From JACMJL01 sp963791805 (lineage in GTDB: Bacteria; Bacillota; Clostridia; Clostridiales; Clostridiaceae), in assembly GCA_963791805.1 (NCBI GenBank), contig CAWBTU010000006.1:1860001-1924000 (forward strand): 64,000 nucleotides of DNA. Direction: 5' to 3'. The notes under the pieces were generated by a model that saw only the letters and a program-made list of their open reading frames with translations, had not been told where the DNA came from and searched no databases. Shown piece after piece: positions 1 to 8,712 of this stretch. Numbering within the stretch: the stretch's first letter is position 1; every line of letters begins with the position of its first letter. Made by a program: the position numbers and the translations under genes.

Positions 1-369
1 GTCTTCTAAGCCTTCTTCCCAAGTATTCCAATTTCTATGATGATTTCTTACTATCTTTGAAATATTCCTAAGCCATGGTATTTCTTCTAGTAAGAGTTCC
101 CCCCTAATTGTATGAATATCTTCACTTACAGCTTCAAAATTGTGAACTGCTATTTTCTCTTCCACAGATACTGCGCCAATGTCATGTAATAAAGCAGCCG
201 TAAAAATTTTTTGGGTTATTTCTGATTCTAAATCAGCATATTTAGCTAATTCAAGTGCAATGAAGGCAGTTCTATGTTGATGCTGTGCAATTAAAGGATT
301 GGCTAGGTCAGTAACTTCTGAGAGAGATAATAATAAATTATCCATATTCACAAATAACTGTCTTTTCAT
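1..369 (-). CDS. HD-domain (HD-GYP-like) phosphohydrolase, 3' part cut by window edge
   Basis: The reading frame is open from an ATG at 369 to the window edge, giving 123 residues without a stop. The start is supported by AAGGAG eight bases upstream. An HD motif is visible (LHDIG at residues 61-65), preceded by QHQHRTAF near residue 30 and followed by RNHHRNW near 109-115. This spacing of His residues is typical of the HD/HD-GYP superfamily of metal-dependent phosphohydrolases, several of which degrade cyclic dinucleotides. Only the N-terminal part is present, so the GYP signature and any extra domains cannot be checked. It stands alone at the edge, with no operon partner visible upstream. 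Confidence 0.75.
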   Translation of the reverse strand, partial: MKRQLFVNMDNLLLSLSEVTDLANPLIAQHQHRTAFIALELAKYADLESEITQKIFTAALLHDIGAVSVEEKIAVHNFEAVSEDIHTIRGELLLEEIPWLRNISKIVRNHHRNWNTWEEGLED

Positions 370-492
370 AAATCCCGCTCCTTTTATATGATTTTGGAAA
401 CATTATTATAACATATTTTTCAGTATGTTTCATTAACATCTCCTCATATACTAATTTCTAAATATTAAAAGCTGAACTTAATTATTTTAATA

Positions 493-1095
493 TCAGCTCT
501 TAACATTATTTATTAGAAATTTATCTACTAATCTAGCAGCTTCTTCAGCTGACTGTTCACTATAGTTCTTAGAAAATGGATCACTAAATCCATGTTTTCC
601 TTCCAATATATGAACATCAACCTGCTGTTTTTTCAAAGAAGCAACTAGCTCCTTTACATCAAATGAGCTTTCTTCCTCTGAAAAAAGCAGTAAAGCAGGA
701 CATTTGGGTGTTACCTTCACATAATTCCTAATTCGTGAACCATAATATCCTATAATGCCATTACATGTATCTTCTTCATCACTACATAACCATGCTATTG
801 TGGCGCCTATACTATAACCTATTATAAATATATTCTTATATTTTTGTTTTGCCTTTACTAGTATCTGTTTTACTTCTTGAACAGCTAAATCGAATCCAAC
901 ATTATTCATAAAATTATGATAAGCCTCTTCTTGCAAATCATATTTATATGGTTGATTTCTGATAATTAAATTAGGACATATAATATCATACCCTGCTTTA
1001 GAAAATCTTTTACAAACACTCTGAATATGTTGATTTATACCATATATTTCATGCAATACAATAATTGCTGAATTTGAATTATTAATAATCTCCAT
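493..1095 (-). CDS. Dienelactone hydrolase-family alpha/beta hydrolase
   Basis: A 200-residue single-domain alpha/beta hydrolase. The N-terminal strand reads IIVLHEIYG, as in dienelactone hydrolases. The nucleophile elbow is GYSIGA with Ser near residue 95, whereas classical dienelactone hydrolases carry Cys there. The acid is probably Asp146 and the His is in KHGFSDP (His168). I chose the ATG at 1095 because AAAGGTGG lies five bases upstream; the in-frame GTG at 1104 overlaps that ribosome site. The substrate is unknown. Such proteins are cytosolic hydrolases of lactones or esters. It lies alone between divergently spaced neighbours on the same strand, so context gives no further clue. Confidence 0.8.
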   Translation of the reverse strand: MEIINNSNSAIIVLHEIYGINQHIQSVCKRFSKAGYDIICPNLIIRNQPYKYDLQEEAYHNFMNNVGFDLAVQEVKQILVKAKQKYKNIFIIGYSIGATIAWLCSDEEDTCNGIIGYYGSRIRNYVKVTPKCPALLLFSEEESSFDVKELVASLKKQQVDVHILEGKHGFSDPFSKNYSEQSAEEAARLVDKFLINNVKS

Positions 1096-1287
1096 AACAT
1101 CCACCTTTTATAATATCTCCAGTAGGCTTTTTAATAGTATCTCTAATTAACTTTAATATCCACTATAACATAAATTTACTATTCTAATCAACTTGCCGAT
1201 GACTTTCTTTAGTTTCATTTCATAAAGAATATAATACATTAAAAATCTACTTATTTGAAAACTAGAAGTTTACACTTAATAGATACA

Positions 1288-1340
1288 AATAAAAGAACTA
1301 GCAACCGCTAGATTTAATAATCAAGCATTTCTAGTTCTTT
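1288..1340 (-). terminator. Intrinsic terminator of the SDR gene
   Basis: Inverted arms AAGAACTAG (1293-1301) and CTAGTTCTT (1331-1339) are followed on the minus strand by a T-rich tract. It sits just after the stop of the SDR gene. The plus-strand side is also T-rich, so it may work in both directions. Confidence 0.6.
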
Positions 1341-1353
1341 ATTCTTTATTCTT

Positions 1354-2217
1354 TTATTTTAATCCTCCCAGTACTTCCATAGATGGTCCTTTATCTTCAA
1401 ACATATTTTTCACTCTCAGACCAATAAGTGGATTGCTCTCTAGATGTGTCAATATATAGAATTTTTCATCTTCAATAGCCTTAAATATAGTTGGCCCAAT
1501 AGTATCAATAGGTATTCCATTTCTTATTACCTTATGTTTCAATGCTTCTTCTTCTTGATACATTTCACTTTGATAGTAAGGTTGACTTAAATCATTCTTA
1601 AATCTTTCAGGTCTATGTCTTTCACAGTTATCAAGATCTGTTTGAATAAAGCCCGGACAAAATACAGACATCTTTATCTTTTTAGTTACACATTGTAAAT
1701 CTAAATAAGTGGACTCTGTTAGGCCAACAGTTGCAAATTTTGAAGTGTGATAAGCTGATATTCCATTTAAGGCAACAAGCCCTGCTAAAGATGAAGTGTT
1801 TACAATGTGACAATCAGTATCTTGTTTTAACATTATTGGAATAAATACCTTTTCTCCATGAATAGCACCCCATACATTAGATTTCATTATCCACTCCCAG
1901 TCATTTAGTGAAAGCAGCCAAGCTGGACCAGGAATTACAACTCCTGCATTATTAAACAACAAATCAACATGTCCGAATCTTTCAATTGCCTTTTCTGCAA
2001 GCATTTCCATATCTTCGTATTTCATAACGTCCATTTCAACAGCAAGTACCTGAGCACCATCTGTTTTTAGCAATTTTTCAGCTCGGCTTAAATCCTCTTT
2101 ATCAATATCTGCTATGACCATATTGATATGCCTTTTCTTGCATTCCTCAGCTATTGCAAAACCAATTCCATTTGCAGCTCCAGTAATTACAGCGACTTTA
2201 TTAGTAAAGTCTTTCAT
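1354..2217 (-). CDS. SDR-family NAD(P)-dependent oxidoreductase
   Basis: A 287-residue classical short-chain dehydrogenase/reductase. The Rossmann glycine motif TGAANGIG is at residues 12-19, NNAG at about 89-92, and the catalytic Ser-Tyr-Lys set is visible as TSS near 142, Tyr156 and Lys160 in AYHTSK. The Asp at the end of the second strand (VIADID) favours NAD(H) over NADP(H), which is inference from family rules. The ATG at 2217 is preferred because GGGAG lies upstream; a longer ORF with an ATG at 2235 would place the start inside that ribosome site. The substrate is not predictable. The gene is monocistronic, with a terminator directly downstream. Confidence 0.88.
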   Translation of the reverse strand: MKDFTNKVAVITGAANGIGFAIAEECKKRHINMVIADIDKEDLSRAEKLLKTDGAQVLAVEMDVMKYEDMEMLAEKAIERFGHVDLLFNNAGVVIPGPAWLLSLNDWEWIMKSNVWGAIHGEKVFIPIMLKQDTDCHIVNTSSLAGLVALNGISAYHTSKFATVGLTESTYLDLQCVTKKIKMSVFCPGFIQTDLDNCERHRPERFKNDLSQPYYQSEMYQEEEALKHKVIRNGIPIDTIGPTIFKAIEDEKFYILTHLESNPLIGLRVKNMFEDKGPSMEVLGGLK

Positions 2218-2368
2218 TGTACAATCTCCCTTCATTTATATTTCTAGACAACTTCATCGCTAAGTTGAATATAATCCTTGTGAAATATAATTAAAATATA
2301 CAAAAACTGGTTATTGTCTGTTTTTTATACATTTAAAGGATATCGTATGGAAATTCATGGATACTATA

Positions 2369-3223
2369 TTATTTAGAATTTAACTCTATAAATCCTTCTC
2401 CAAAAACATCTCTAATATACTGCACTGTTATAAAAGCTTTTTCATCAATAATTTGTATATAATCCTTTAATTTTATAAATTGCTTTCTATTTAAAACTGT
2501 AGTTATAACTTCACGTTCCGTTTCATGATATGCACCTTTAGCAACATATATAGTTGCACTTCTATCTAGATTGTCTACTATATATTTCTTTATTTCCTCA
2601 CCCTTAGAACTTATTATAGCAACTTGATTGTAGGTTTTTAAGCTTTGGATTACTTTGTCAATTAAAACACCGTTTATAATAACTCCAAGAATCGCATATA
2701 GACCCTTCTCTAACCCAAAGACAAATGCTGCAGCTATAGTTACTAAAATGTCTACAGATAAAATGGCCTTACCAATACTAATATTAGTATATTTATTTAT
2801 AATCATGGCAATAATGTCAGTACCTCCAGTAGATGCGTTCTCTGCAAAAACTATACCCATCCCTGTTCCACAAATCAATATTCCAAAAACTAGTTGCATA
2901 AATATATCTGTACTTATTGGATTAACCATTGGACAAAATTCTTCGAATAAAATAATCATTCCTGATATTGAAAAACTGCAGAATATAGTCCTACTACCAA
3001 ACACTGGACCGATAACAATTATACCAACTATAAATAAAACAACTTCCATGCACATCATTAATGCTCCAACAGGTATCATTGGAAAAAAATCCTTAATAAT
3101 AATAGCTATTCCACTAATTCCTCCTGCAGCAATATTATTGGGCATAAGAAAATAATATGTTCCTATTGCAACTAATAGTGCTCCAAACCAAATAATACTT
3201 AAACTTCTAATTTTGTCTTTCAT
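2369..3223 (-). CDS. YitT family membrane protein (DUF161/DUF2179)
   Basis: A 284-residue protein with about five or six hydrophobic segments in the first 190 residues, followed by a soluble C-terminal domain of about 80 residues (from roughly NQVAIISSKGEEI onward), the YitT membrane plus DUF2179 arrangement. Typical family signatures are visible: LMPNNIAAGGISGIA near the N terminus and ASTGGTDIIA in the middle. Family function is not established; transport has been suggested. The ATG at 3223 follows GAGGAG by ten bases and is preferred over the upstream TTG at 3241. Transcription probably starts near 3400, leaving a leader of about 175 nt that contains a strong terminator hairpin right before the ribosome site. 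Confidence 0.88.
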   Translation of the reverse strand: MKDKIRSLSIIWFGALLVAIGTYYFLMPNNIAAGGISGIAIIIKDFFPMIPVGALMMCMEVVLFIVGIIVIGPVFGSRTIFCSFSISGMIILFEEFCPMVNPISTDIFMQLVFGILICGTGMGIVFAENASTGGTDIIAMIINKYTNISIGKAILSVDILVTIAAAFVFGLEKGLYAILGVIINGVLIDKVIQSLKTYNQVAIISSKGEEIKKYIVDNLDRSATIYVAKGAYHETEREVITTVLNRKQFIKLKDYIQIIDEKAFITVQYIRDVFGEGFIELNSK

Positions 3224-3237
3224 AATAAATGCACTCC

Positions 3238-3309
3238 TCAACCATGATTATTCATAAAAAAAAGAGCACAGGAATCTAAGTTTTCACTCTTAGATCCATA
3301 TGCTCTCAT
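3238..3309 (-). CDS. Possible 23-codon leader ORF upstream of yitT
   Basis: On the minus strand an ATG at 3309 opens 23 codons beginning MRAYGSKSENLDSCALFF and ending with a TGA that overlaps the ribosome site of yitT. The terminator hairpin and its T-run lie entirely inside this frame, so the T-run would encode Leu-Phe-Phe. A weak AGGA sits about 13 bases upstream, which is long. Whether it is translated is uncertain, but translating ribosomes would disrupt the hairpin and the stop is placed for coupling to yitT. Confidence 0.3.
   Translation of the reverse strand: MRAYGSKSENLDSCALFFMNNHG
3256..3305 (-). terminator. Terminator-like hairpin in the yitT leader
   Basis: On the minus strand the arms GAGCATATGGATCTAAG and CTTAGATTCCTGTGCTC pair over about 15 bp and are followed by eight T residues. 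The hairpin ends about 30 bases upstream of the yitT ATG and within the predicted yitT transcript, so it could act as an attenuator. Alternatively it could terminate transcripts coming from the lipoprotein gene at 3577-4209. Confidence 0.7.
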
Positions 3310-3406
3310 ACTCACAATTATATATCCTATTTAAAAGCTAAAAAAGCCATAAAAATACTGCGTGTATATCTTTTCATAAGCATTTATATATTTTAAATGC
3401 AATTGA

Positions 3407-3436
3407 ATAATATCACGAATTCTCCTATTTTGTCAA
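3407..3436 (-). promoter_or_regulatory. Sigma-A type promoter for yitT
   Basis: On the minus strand a perfect TTGACA (3431-3436) is separated by 18 bases from TATTAT (3407-3412). This predicts a start near 3400 and a leader of about 175 nt before yitT. The leader also holds a small AT-rich hairpin (GCATTTA...TAAATGC, 3380-3400). Confidence 0.6.
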
Positions 3437-3576
3437 TGTTGAAAAACAGTTTCTTCAAACACAATACTCTACTTTAATTTTGTAGGCATTTCAATTAAAG
3501 TGCAAATTTAAAGATAGATTTCATGTAAAAATTGGAACTTTATTTACATTTCAGTAATATTTGCTTATCGATTATT

Positions 3577-4209
3577 TTACTCTCCTACCTTACACCTAAA
3601 AATATACACTCTTTTATTTTTCAGCAGTTCTGTCATATTCTCTGCAATAGAATTAGTCAATTGTACATTTCCTTCATTTTGAATAAACGCAGCTAAATCA
3701 ATGTCTTTGCCTTCAATAATTTTCTGCTCCTGATTTGCTATAGAACTTTCTACTAGTTTTATATTATTTTCATCAATATAACATTGCTGAGACACTCCAG
3801 TTTTGCTTATTATAGACATTATTAATTCTCTTTTAGTATTGTCTATAATTGGTTTGTTCAATGCTATAGATATATACTTTAGTTCGGCACCTCCATTAAG
3901 CTTGGTTGAAATCTTTCCCAAAGAAGTTATTAATTTTCCATCCTCAAATAAATCAATCCAACAGGAAATACTTTTATATTTTTCTTTTGGATTTTTAATT
4001 TTAAATATATAATAGTTATTCATTCCACCAATTTGAATTAAACTTTTCTCTTCCTCTGATAAATTTGCAGTTCCTATTAAGGTTTCTGAATTAATTGCAT
4101 CGTTGTCCGTATTTTTATTACTACTAGAATGTTTACAAGAAGCTAATAATAACAGCCCTATTAACATTAGTACTAATAATAATTTCATTTTAAAGTTTTT
4201 TTTACTCAT
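3577..4209 (-). CDS. Hypothetical lipoprotein
   Basis: A 210-residue protein with a lipoprotein signal peptide: positively charged start MSKKNFKMK, a hydrophobic stretch LLLVLMLIGLLLL, and the lipobox LASC with Cys near residue 25, followed by a Ser/Asn-rich spacer. The mature part is predicted to be lipid-anchored on the outer face of the membrane. It has alternating beta-type segments around residues 65-150 and I recognise no family. The start is supported by GGGGAAAG upstream. It is separated by more than 300 bases from yitT and is likely transcribed alone. Confidence 0.65.
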   Translation of the reverse strand: MSKKNFKMKLLLVLMLIGLLLLASCKHSSSNKNTDNDAINSETLIGTANLSEEEKSLIQIGGMNNYYIFKIKNPKEKYKSISCWIDLFEDGKLITSLGKISTKLNGGAELKYISIALNKPIIDNTKRELIMSIISKTGVSQQCYIDENNIKLVESSIANQEQKIIEGKDIDLAAFIQNEGNVQLTNSIAENMTELLKNKRVYIFRCKVGE

Positions 4210-4519
4210 TCAATCTTTCCCCTTATTCAAAAAATTAAAATTATCATACTACAATTTTACTATTTTATCAATTTGTCTAATTTTTAGTAGATTGTTCATT
4301 GATCGCACAGCCTAATAATATATATTTTCTTTATATGTCCTTATATCTGCAATCCTTTACCATAGTATTGATAATATTTACATGAAAGTACTATATGATA
4401 TTTTAAAATTTAACAGCTTAGTCTTTCTTGATGCAGCGAATTTTCTCTAAAAATAAAATATCATATTGTTAACTTACTTATATAACTATTATTAATGTAC
4501 TGGCCACTTTATTAACGGC

Positions 4520-4553
4520 GAAAATACCGCATCATTCATTTGAATAATACGGC
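4520..4553 (-). terminator. Terminator downstream of the AraC-type gene
   Basis: ACCGCATCATTCA (4526-4538) and TGAATAATACGGC (4541-4553) pair with one G-T type exception; on the minus strand the hairpin is followed by ATTTT. The rest of the gene-free stretch 4210-4519 is AT-rich and holds only the likely promoter region of the lipoprotein gene. Confidence 0.5.
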
Positions 4554-4577
4554 ATCTCCATAAACTATTAATCTTTT

Positions 4578-5495
4578 CTATTTACTAATGTTTACCTGTT
4601 TCACTGGTCTTGCTTCAATATATCCTCTGTATCCCATAGGTACCAATTGAAATCTAGGTCCATCTTCCTCCGCCCATTTGAAACCATAGACCTCAGGCTT
4701 GTAATTTTTCATAACATCCCAAATTTCTTTTATCTCTTGGTCAAATTGTTCGTCATCTGCATAAGGCTGTCCTTGAAAAACCATCATCTTACAGGGCTGA
4801 AGTTCAATTAAATCAAAGCCTTCTGGCACCTCACCTGAATAATTTTCTGGAACTTCTACTCCTTGAGTGTACATTGAAGTACCTTTTTTGATTAAATTTT
4901 GTGGCATCCACATTCCAATAGGCTCATATAAGGCTTCTTTAATACTACAAAGAACTCCCCATACATCGCAACCTACTTCCTCGCAATACTCAAAATAATC
5001 TTTAGCATTAATTCCTCTCTTCAATATTAGTTTTCTTGCAGGACGATCAATCACTTGTACAAAAACCGTCTTAGTATTAGAACAATTAGTCATATTATCC
5101 TCTCCCTTTTCTATCATAAGGAAATAATCACGGATATGATTGGGCATAAAGAGTTTTAGCGGTGGTGTATTCTTGCAGTAATATCTAGGATTCATGCCAA
5201 ATTGTTTAGAAAAAGCCCTTGTAAAACCTTCATGTGAATCAAAGACAAAATCAAGTGCGACATCGAGTATTCTAACTTCTTCATCCCTCAATATAATAGC
5301 TGCCTTTGACAACCGAAGTGCTCTAATATATTCAAAGGGGGTTTTACCTGTTAGCTCCTTAAAAATTCTGGTGGAATGCCAGGGCGAATATCCTGCTTCA
5401 CTTGCAAGCATGCCTAGACTTATTGACTGATTTAGATGATTTTCAATATAAATTTGCATGCGTGCTACCGCGTTTATCTTTTCCCAATTCTCCAT
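4578..5495 (-). CDS. AraC-family regulator with GyrI-like effector domain
   Basis: A 305-residue transcription factor. The N-terminal 110 residues form two AraC-type helix-turn-helix motifs (SLGMLASEAGYSPWHSTRIF, then ILDVALDFVFDSHEGFTRAF with FGMNPRYY). The C-terminal part from about residue 145 (FVQVIDRPARKLIL onward) has the GyrI-like/small-molecule-binding fold pattern found in Rob and BltR relatives, which bind drugs or other hydrophobic ligands. GAGGTGA lies upstream of the ATG. The order (HTH first, effector domain second) is like E. coli Rob. No drug pump or obvious target is adjacent. The next gene upstream is separated by about 60 bases, so a shared transcript with the HAD gene is possible. 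Confidence 0.9.
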   Translation of the reverse strand: MENWEKINAVARMQIYIENHLNQSISLGMLASEAGYSPWHSTRIFKELTGKTPFEYIRALRLSKAAIILRDEEVRILDVALDFVFDSHEGFTRAFSKQFGMNPRYYCKNTPPLKLFMPNHIRDYFLMIEKGEDNMTNCSNTKTVFVQVIDRPARKLILKRGINAKDYFEYCEEVGCDVWGVLCSIKEALYEPIGMWMPQNLIKKGTSMYTQGVEVPENYSGEVPEGFDLIELQPCKMMVFQGQPYADDEQFDQEIKEIWDVMKNYKPEVYGFKWAEEDGPRFQLVPMGYRGYIEARPVKQVNISK

Positions 5496-5555
5496 TTTCT
5501 CACCTCTTGAATAAAGGATAACATTTTGACCTAGGCTTATTCTTGACCTAAATTG

Positions 5556-6272
5556 CTAAAAATTATTACAAACTTGCATTTCTTGCTTTATACCAATAAT
5601 ATCAGCAACTTCAGTTAAGGATTTTACTATATAATCAGGCTTTATATCATACTTCCATTCACGATTATATCTGTTTATCCAGCAAGTGGTAATTCCTAGC
5701 TTATTAGCTCCAATAATATCTGAGGATGCATCACCTATATGGATTACATTTTTAGGGTTAATTCCATAATGATTTAATACTTCCTTAAAAATTCTGCTTT
5801 GTGAATCATTTTTATAGGATTTTACACTTTCAGAAATAAATACTTCATCAAATTTAAATAGCTTTAAAAGGGGCTCTACCATTACAATGTCAGCATCACT
5901 TACTAAACACACTGGTATTGAGTCACCTACAATTTTTAAAAGTTCAAGAGCATCTTTATAAGGAGTCGCTTTGCCGTGTTCATCTAGAAAAACCTCAACT
6001 GCATCTTCTGGGTCAAAGTCTATTCCTATCTCTCTATTGATTTCTAAAAAATATGGCTTAAATAGCGATTTTAGATTTAAAAATTCTTGTTGGCGACTTA
6101 CGTCTTCATGAAACTTATTTACTACTTTTCTAATAACTAAGTTAGAACATTCTTCTCCTAATTCTTTATTATACTTATCTCTCAAAATTCGCTCCCATAT
6201 AAAAGGTATTCTTACATCAACATCTACAAGGGTTTGAAACATGTCTATGCATATTAGTTCAAATCCATGCAT
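5556..6272 (-). CDS. HAD-superfamily hydrolase
   Basis: A 238-residue haloacid-dehalogenase-type phosphatase. Motif I is IDMFQT near residues 9-14 (nucleophile Asp9; the usual second Asp is replaced by Phe, as in the FDLFGT-type subgroup). Motif II is LVSDAD, the motif III Lys follows in SYKND, and motif IV is HIGDASSDIIGA. The helical cap between motifs I and II suggests a C1-cap enzyme acting on small phosphorylated metabolites. GGGGGAG lies upstream of the ATG. It sits 85 bases after the nicotinate phosphoribosyltransferase stop on the same strand, so it may belong to the NAD-salvage transcript. The substrate is not predictable. Confidence 0.85.
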   Translation of the reverse strand: MHGFELICIDMFQTLVDVDVRIPFIWERILRDKYNKELGEECSNLVIRKVVNKFHEDVSRQQEFLNLKSLFKPYFLEINREIGIDFDPEDAVEVFLDEHGKATPYKDALELLKIVGDSIPVCLVSDADIVMVEPLLKLFKFDEVFISESVKSYKNDSQSRIFKEVLNHYGINPKNVIHIGDASSDIIGANKLGITTCWINRYNREWKYDIKPDYIVKSLTEVADIIGIKQEMQVCNNF

Positions 6273-6357
6273 TTATAACTCCCCCTTACATAATTTTGTA
6301 ACTTTCTGATTATATATAAATTATAGCATGTAATCCAATTTCTTTATATTTTTTCTT

Positions 6358-7848
6358 CTATTCTTCACTTTTCTCCTCTGAGTTTCTATATCTATCAATT
6401 AACTCCTGCTTAACAGACCATAATTCTTTCGATAAATCAACATAGTATTTATGAGGATTAGAAAATCTCTTAACTTCTTCCCAAATACTATCTACTTGAT
6501 TTTCACAATAACTTTTTATTTCTTCTACGCCTGGTAATTTATAAACACATTCTCCATTAAGAAAAATTGGCACTTGAAGCTTTTTAGCATAAAAGTTTGT
6601 TATTTTTTTCTTTTTCCATATAAGAACAGGATCAAAGATTGTGTAAGGCAGAGTTTCATCTATAACTTCCTCTGAAAGTGTAATAACATCTGCAATTGCC
6701 TTATGTGTGTCCTTATCATACAATCTCCATACCATTTTATAGCCAGGGTTAATTATTTTCTCTTCATTCTCACTTAATTTAATTCTTGGCACTACCCTTT
6801 CATCTTCTTCAACTGCCACTAGTTTATATACCCCACCAAATACTGGCTCTGATTTAGCAGTAACCATTCTTTCCCCTACTCCAAAAATATCTATCTTGGC
6901 ACCTTGATTTAACAATTCAGTTATAATATATTCATCTAAACTATTAGAAGCTATTATTTTGCAATCTGTAAGTCCTGATTCATCCAGCATACTTCTAACC
7001 TTTTTTGAAAGATATGCAAGGTCTCCGCTATCTAGCCTAATTGCCTTTAATCGTTTCCCCATTGGTTCTAATATATTTTTAGAAACTTTAATGGCGTTGG
7101 GTATACCACTTTTAATAACATTATAAGTATCAACTAGTAAGGTGCAAGCGTCTGGATAGGTTTTTGCATAGGTTTCAAAGGCAGTATATTCATCTCTAAA
7201 TAATTGTATCCAAGAGTGAGCCATAGTTCCCGTTGCAGGAACCCCAAACATGGTTTCTGCCATAGCAGTAGCAGTTCCAGCTACACCACCTATATAGCAA
7301 GCTCGTGCTCCCATTAATGCTCCATCAGAACCTTGAGCTCTCCTTGCTCCTAATTCTAAGACCGGCCTTCCCTCTGAAGCTCTTACTATTCTATTAGCTT
7401 TTGTAGCTATTAAACTTTGATGATTAATAGTCAACAGCATCATAGTTTCTATAAGTTGTGCATCAATTATCTTTGCTTTCACAGTAACCAGTGCCTCATT
7501 AGGAAATACTGGCGTTCCTTCTGGTATGGCATAAATATCACCTGAAAATTTAAAATTTAAAAGGTATTGTAAAAATTCCTCAGATAGAATCCTTTTACTT
7601 CTTAAATATTCTATATCTTCAACCGTAAATTTTAGATTTTTCACAAAATCAATAAATTGCTCTAATCCTGCTACTATTGAAAAACCTGCTTCTTCAGGAT
7701 TTTTCCTAAAAAACATATCAAAATACACAATAGTATCTGAGAGGCCATTTACAAAATACCCATTTGACATTGTTAGTTCATAAAAATCCATTAGCATTGA
7801 AAGGTTTCTTTCATCTCTAATATTGAAATTCTTCATTATTTTATCCAT
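6358..7848 (-). CDS. pncB: Nicotinate phosphoribosyltransferase
   Basis: A 496-residue protein of the nicotinate phosphoribosyltransferase family, converting nicotinate, PRPP and ATP to nicotinate mononucleotide in NAD salvage. Family hallmarks are MDFYELTMSNGYF near the N terminus, ELGARRAQG, GTMAHSWIQ (phosphorylated/active-site His region) and the phosphate-binding IRLDSGDLAYLS and GVGERMVT segments. Length fits the long Gram-positive form. The ATG at 7848 follows GGAGGT. The nicotinamidase-like gene ends only 34 bases upstream, so the two are probably co-transcribed and supply successive steps of the same pathway. Confidence 0.95.
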   Translation of the reverse strand: MDKIMKNFNIRDERNLSMLMDFYELTMSNGYFVNGLSDTIVYFDMFFRKNPEEAGFSIVAGLEQFIDFVKNLKFTVEDIEYLRSKRILSEEFLQYLLNFKFSGDIYAIPEGTPVFPNEALVTVKAKIIDAQLIETMMLLTINHQSLIATKANRIVRASEGRPVLELGARRAQGSDGALMGARACYIGGVAGTATAMAETMFGVPATGTMAHSWIQLFRDEYTAFETYAKTYPDACTLLVDTYNVIKSGIPNAIKVSKNILEPMGKRLKAIRLDSGDLAYLSKKVRSMLDESGLTDCKIIASNSLDEYIITELLNQGAKIDIFGVGERMVTAKSEPVFGGVYKLVAVEEDERVVPRIKLSENEEKIINPGYKMVWRLYDKDTHKAIADVITLSEEVIDETLPYTIFDPVLIWKKKKITNFYAKKLQVPIFLNGECVYKLPGVEEIKSYCENQVDSIWEEVKRFSNPHKYYVDLSKELWSVKQELIDRYRNSEEKSEE

Positions 7849-7882
7849 TTAATAATACCTCCAATTTGTTTATAGAATGATA

Positions 7883-8539
7883 CTAAATTATACTATCTAC
7901 CACTTCTATTCCATTTTGTTTCATTTCCCATACTGAAATAACTTTCATTAAATCACCATCATGTGTTTCAAAATCAAAGGTTTCAACACAATCCACTGGC
8001 ACAATTATTCTTCTATTAAGATTCTTTTGGTTAAAGTAGGTTTTTAAGGTTGTTGCAAAATGAGTTACACATATATCAACTTCACAGCCAACAATAATAT
8101 AATTTTCAATTGTTTCTTCATTATCATTAAGCCATACTTTAAATTCAGGTGCATGAAAGCCATTTGTACTATTTTTAGATATAATTGTAGTATTACTATG
8201 AAGCGTAGCAGCTTCTTCTCTTAATTTTGGAATAAGTTCTGCCTCGGAACTGCCTTTCAAACAATGTCTTGCATAACTATTAAATTCCACAGAATTTTCA
8301 TCATGCTGGTCTAAAAAGAATATTTTTTTATATTCATAGGTTCTTTCGTTTATCGTTATCAAATTATTTATTATGTCTACAACTCTAGGTGACGAAAGTA
8401 TACCTTCATGAACAAACCCATTTACCATATCTATTACTATTAATGCTGTTTTCTCTTTGCTTAACTCTGTTAAATCAAGGTTCTTCCCCTCTATTTCCTT
8501 TTGCATATCAAGTATTTTATTTATCTTTAAATCCATCAT
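7883..8539 (-). CDS. Isochorismatase-family amidohydrolase, probable nicotinamidase
   Basis: A 218-residue cysteine hydrolase. The triad expected for nicotinamidases is visible: Asp37 in VIDMVNGF, Lys122 in ISKNSTNGF, and Cys157 in VGCEVDICVTH. Nicotinamidases deaminate nicotinamide to nicotinate, which is the substrate of the enzyme encoded next in the operon; that adjacency supports the call more than the sequence alone. Several in-frame ATGs lie at the start; I chose 8539 because AGGA is nine bases upstream, while the ATG at 8548 directly abuts that site. Other isochorismatase-like amidases remain possible. Confidence 0.85.
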   Translation of the reverse strand: MMDLKINKILDMQKEIEGKNLDLTELSKEKTALIVIDMVNGFVHEGILSSPRVVDIINNLITINERTYEYKKIFFLDQHDENSVEFNSYARHCLKGSSEAELIPKLREEAATLHSNTTIISKNSTNGFHAPEFKVWLNDNEETIENYIIVGCEVDICVTHFATTLKTYFNQKNLNRRIIVPVDCVETFDFETHDGDLMKVISVWEMKQNGIEVVDSII

Positions 8540-8658
8540 ACTAATCATTCCTATCTTTATTATTTTAAAGCTCTTTAAAACATTTTTGCTTTGTATTACT
8601 TTGATACTATAACCTTAGCTCCATTTCGATACAAAGTCAATAGTTTTTATAAATTTAT

Positions 8659-8698
8659 AAAAAAATAGATCAACTTATCAATTAAGTTGGTCTATTTC
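8659..8698 (-). terminator. Terminator downstream of the anti-sigma-like gene
   Basis: AAATAGATCAACTT and AAGTTGGTCTATTT flank a short AT loop, and the minus-strand copy is followed by a run of T residues. It sits about 15 bases after the stop at 8713. Confidence 0.75.
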
Positions 8699-8712
8699 TA
8701 AAATCATTATAG

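Noticed and set aside
2655..3155. Plus-strand open frame across yitT
   Set aside because: It overlaps a well-supported membrane protein gene on the other strand and has no family features or ribosome site.
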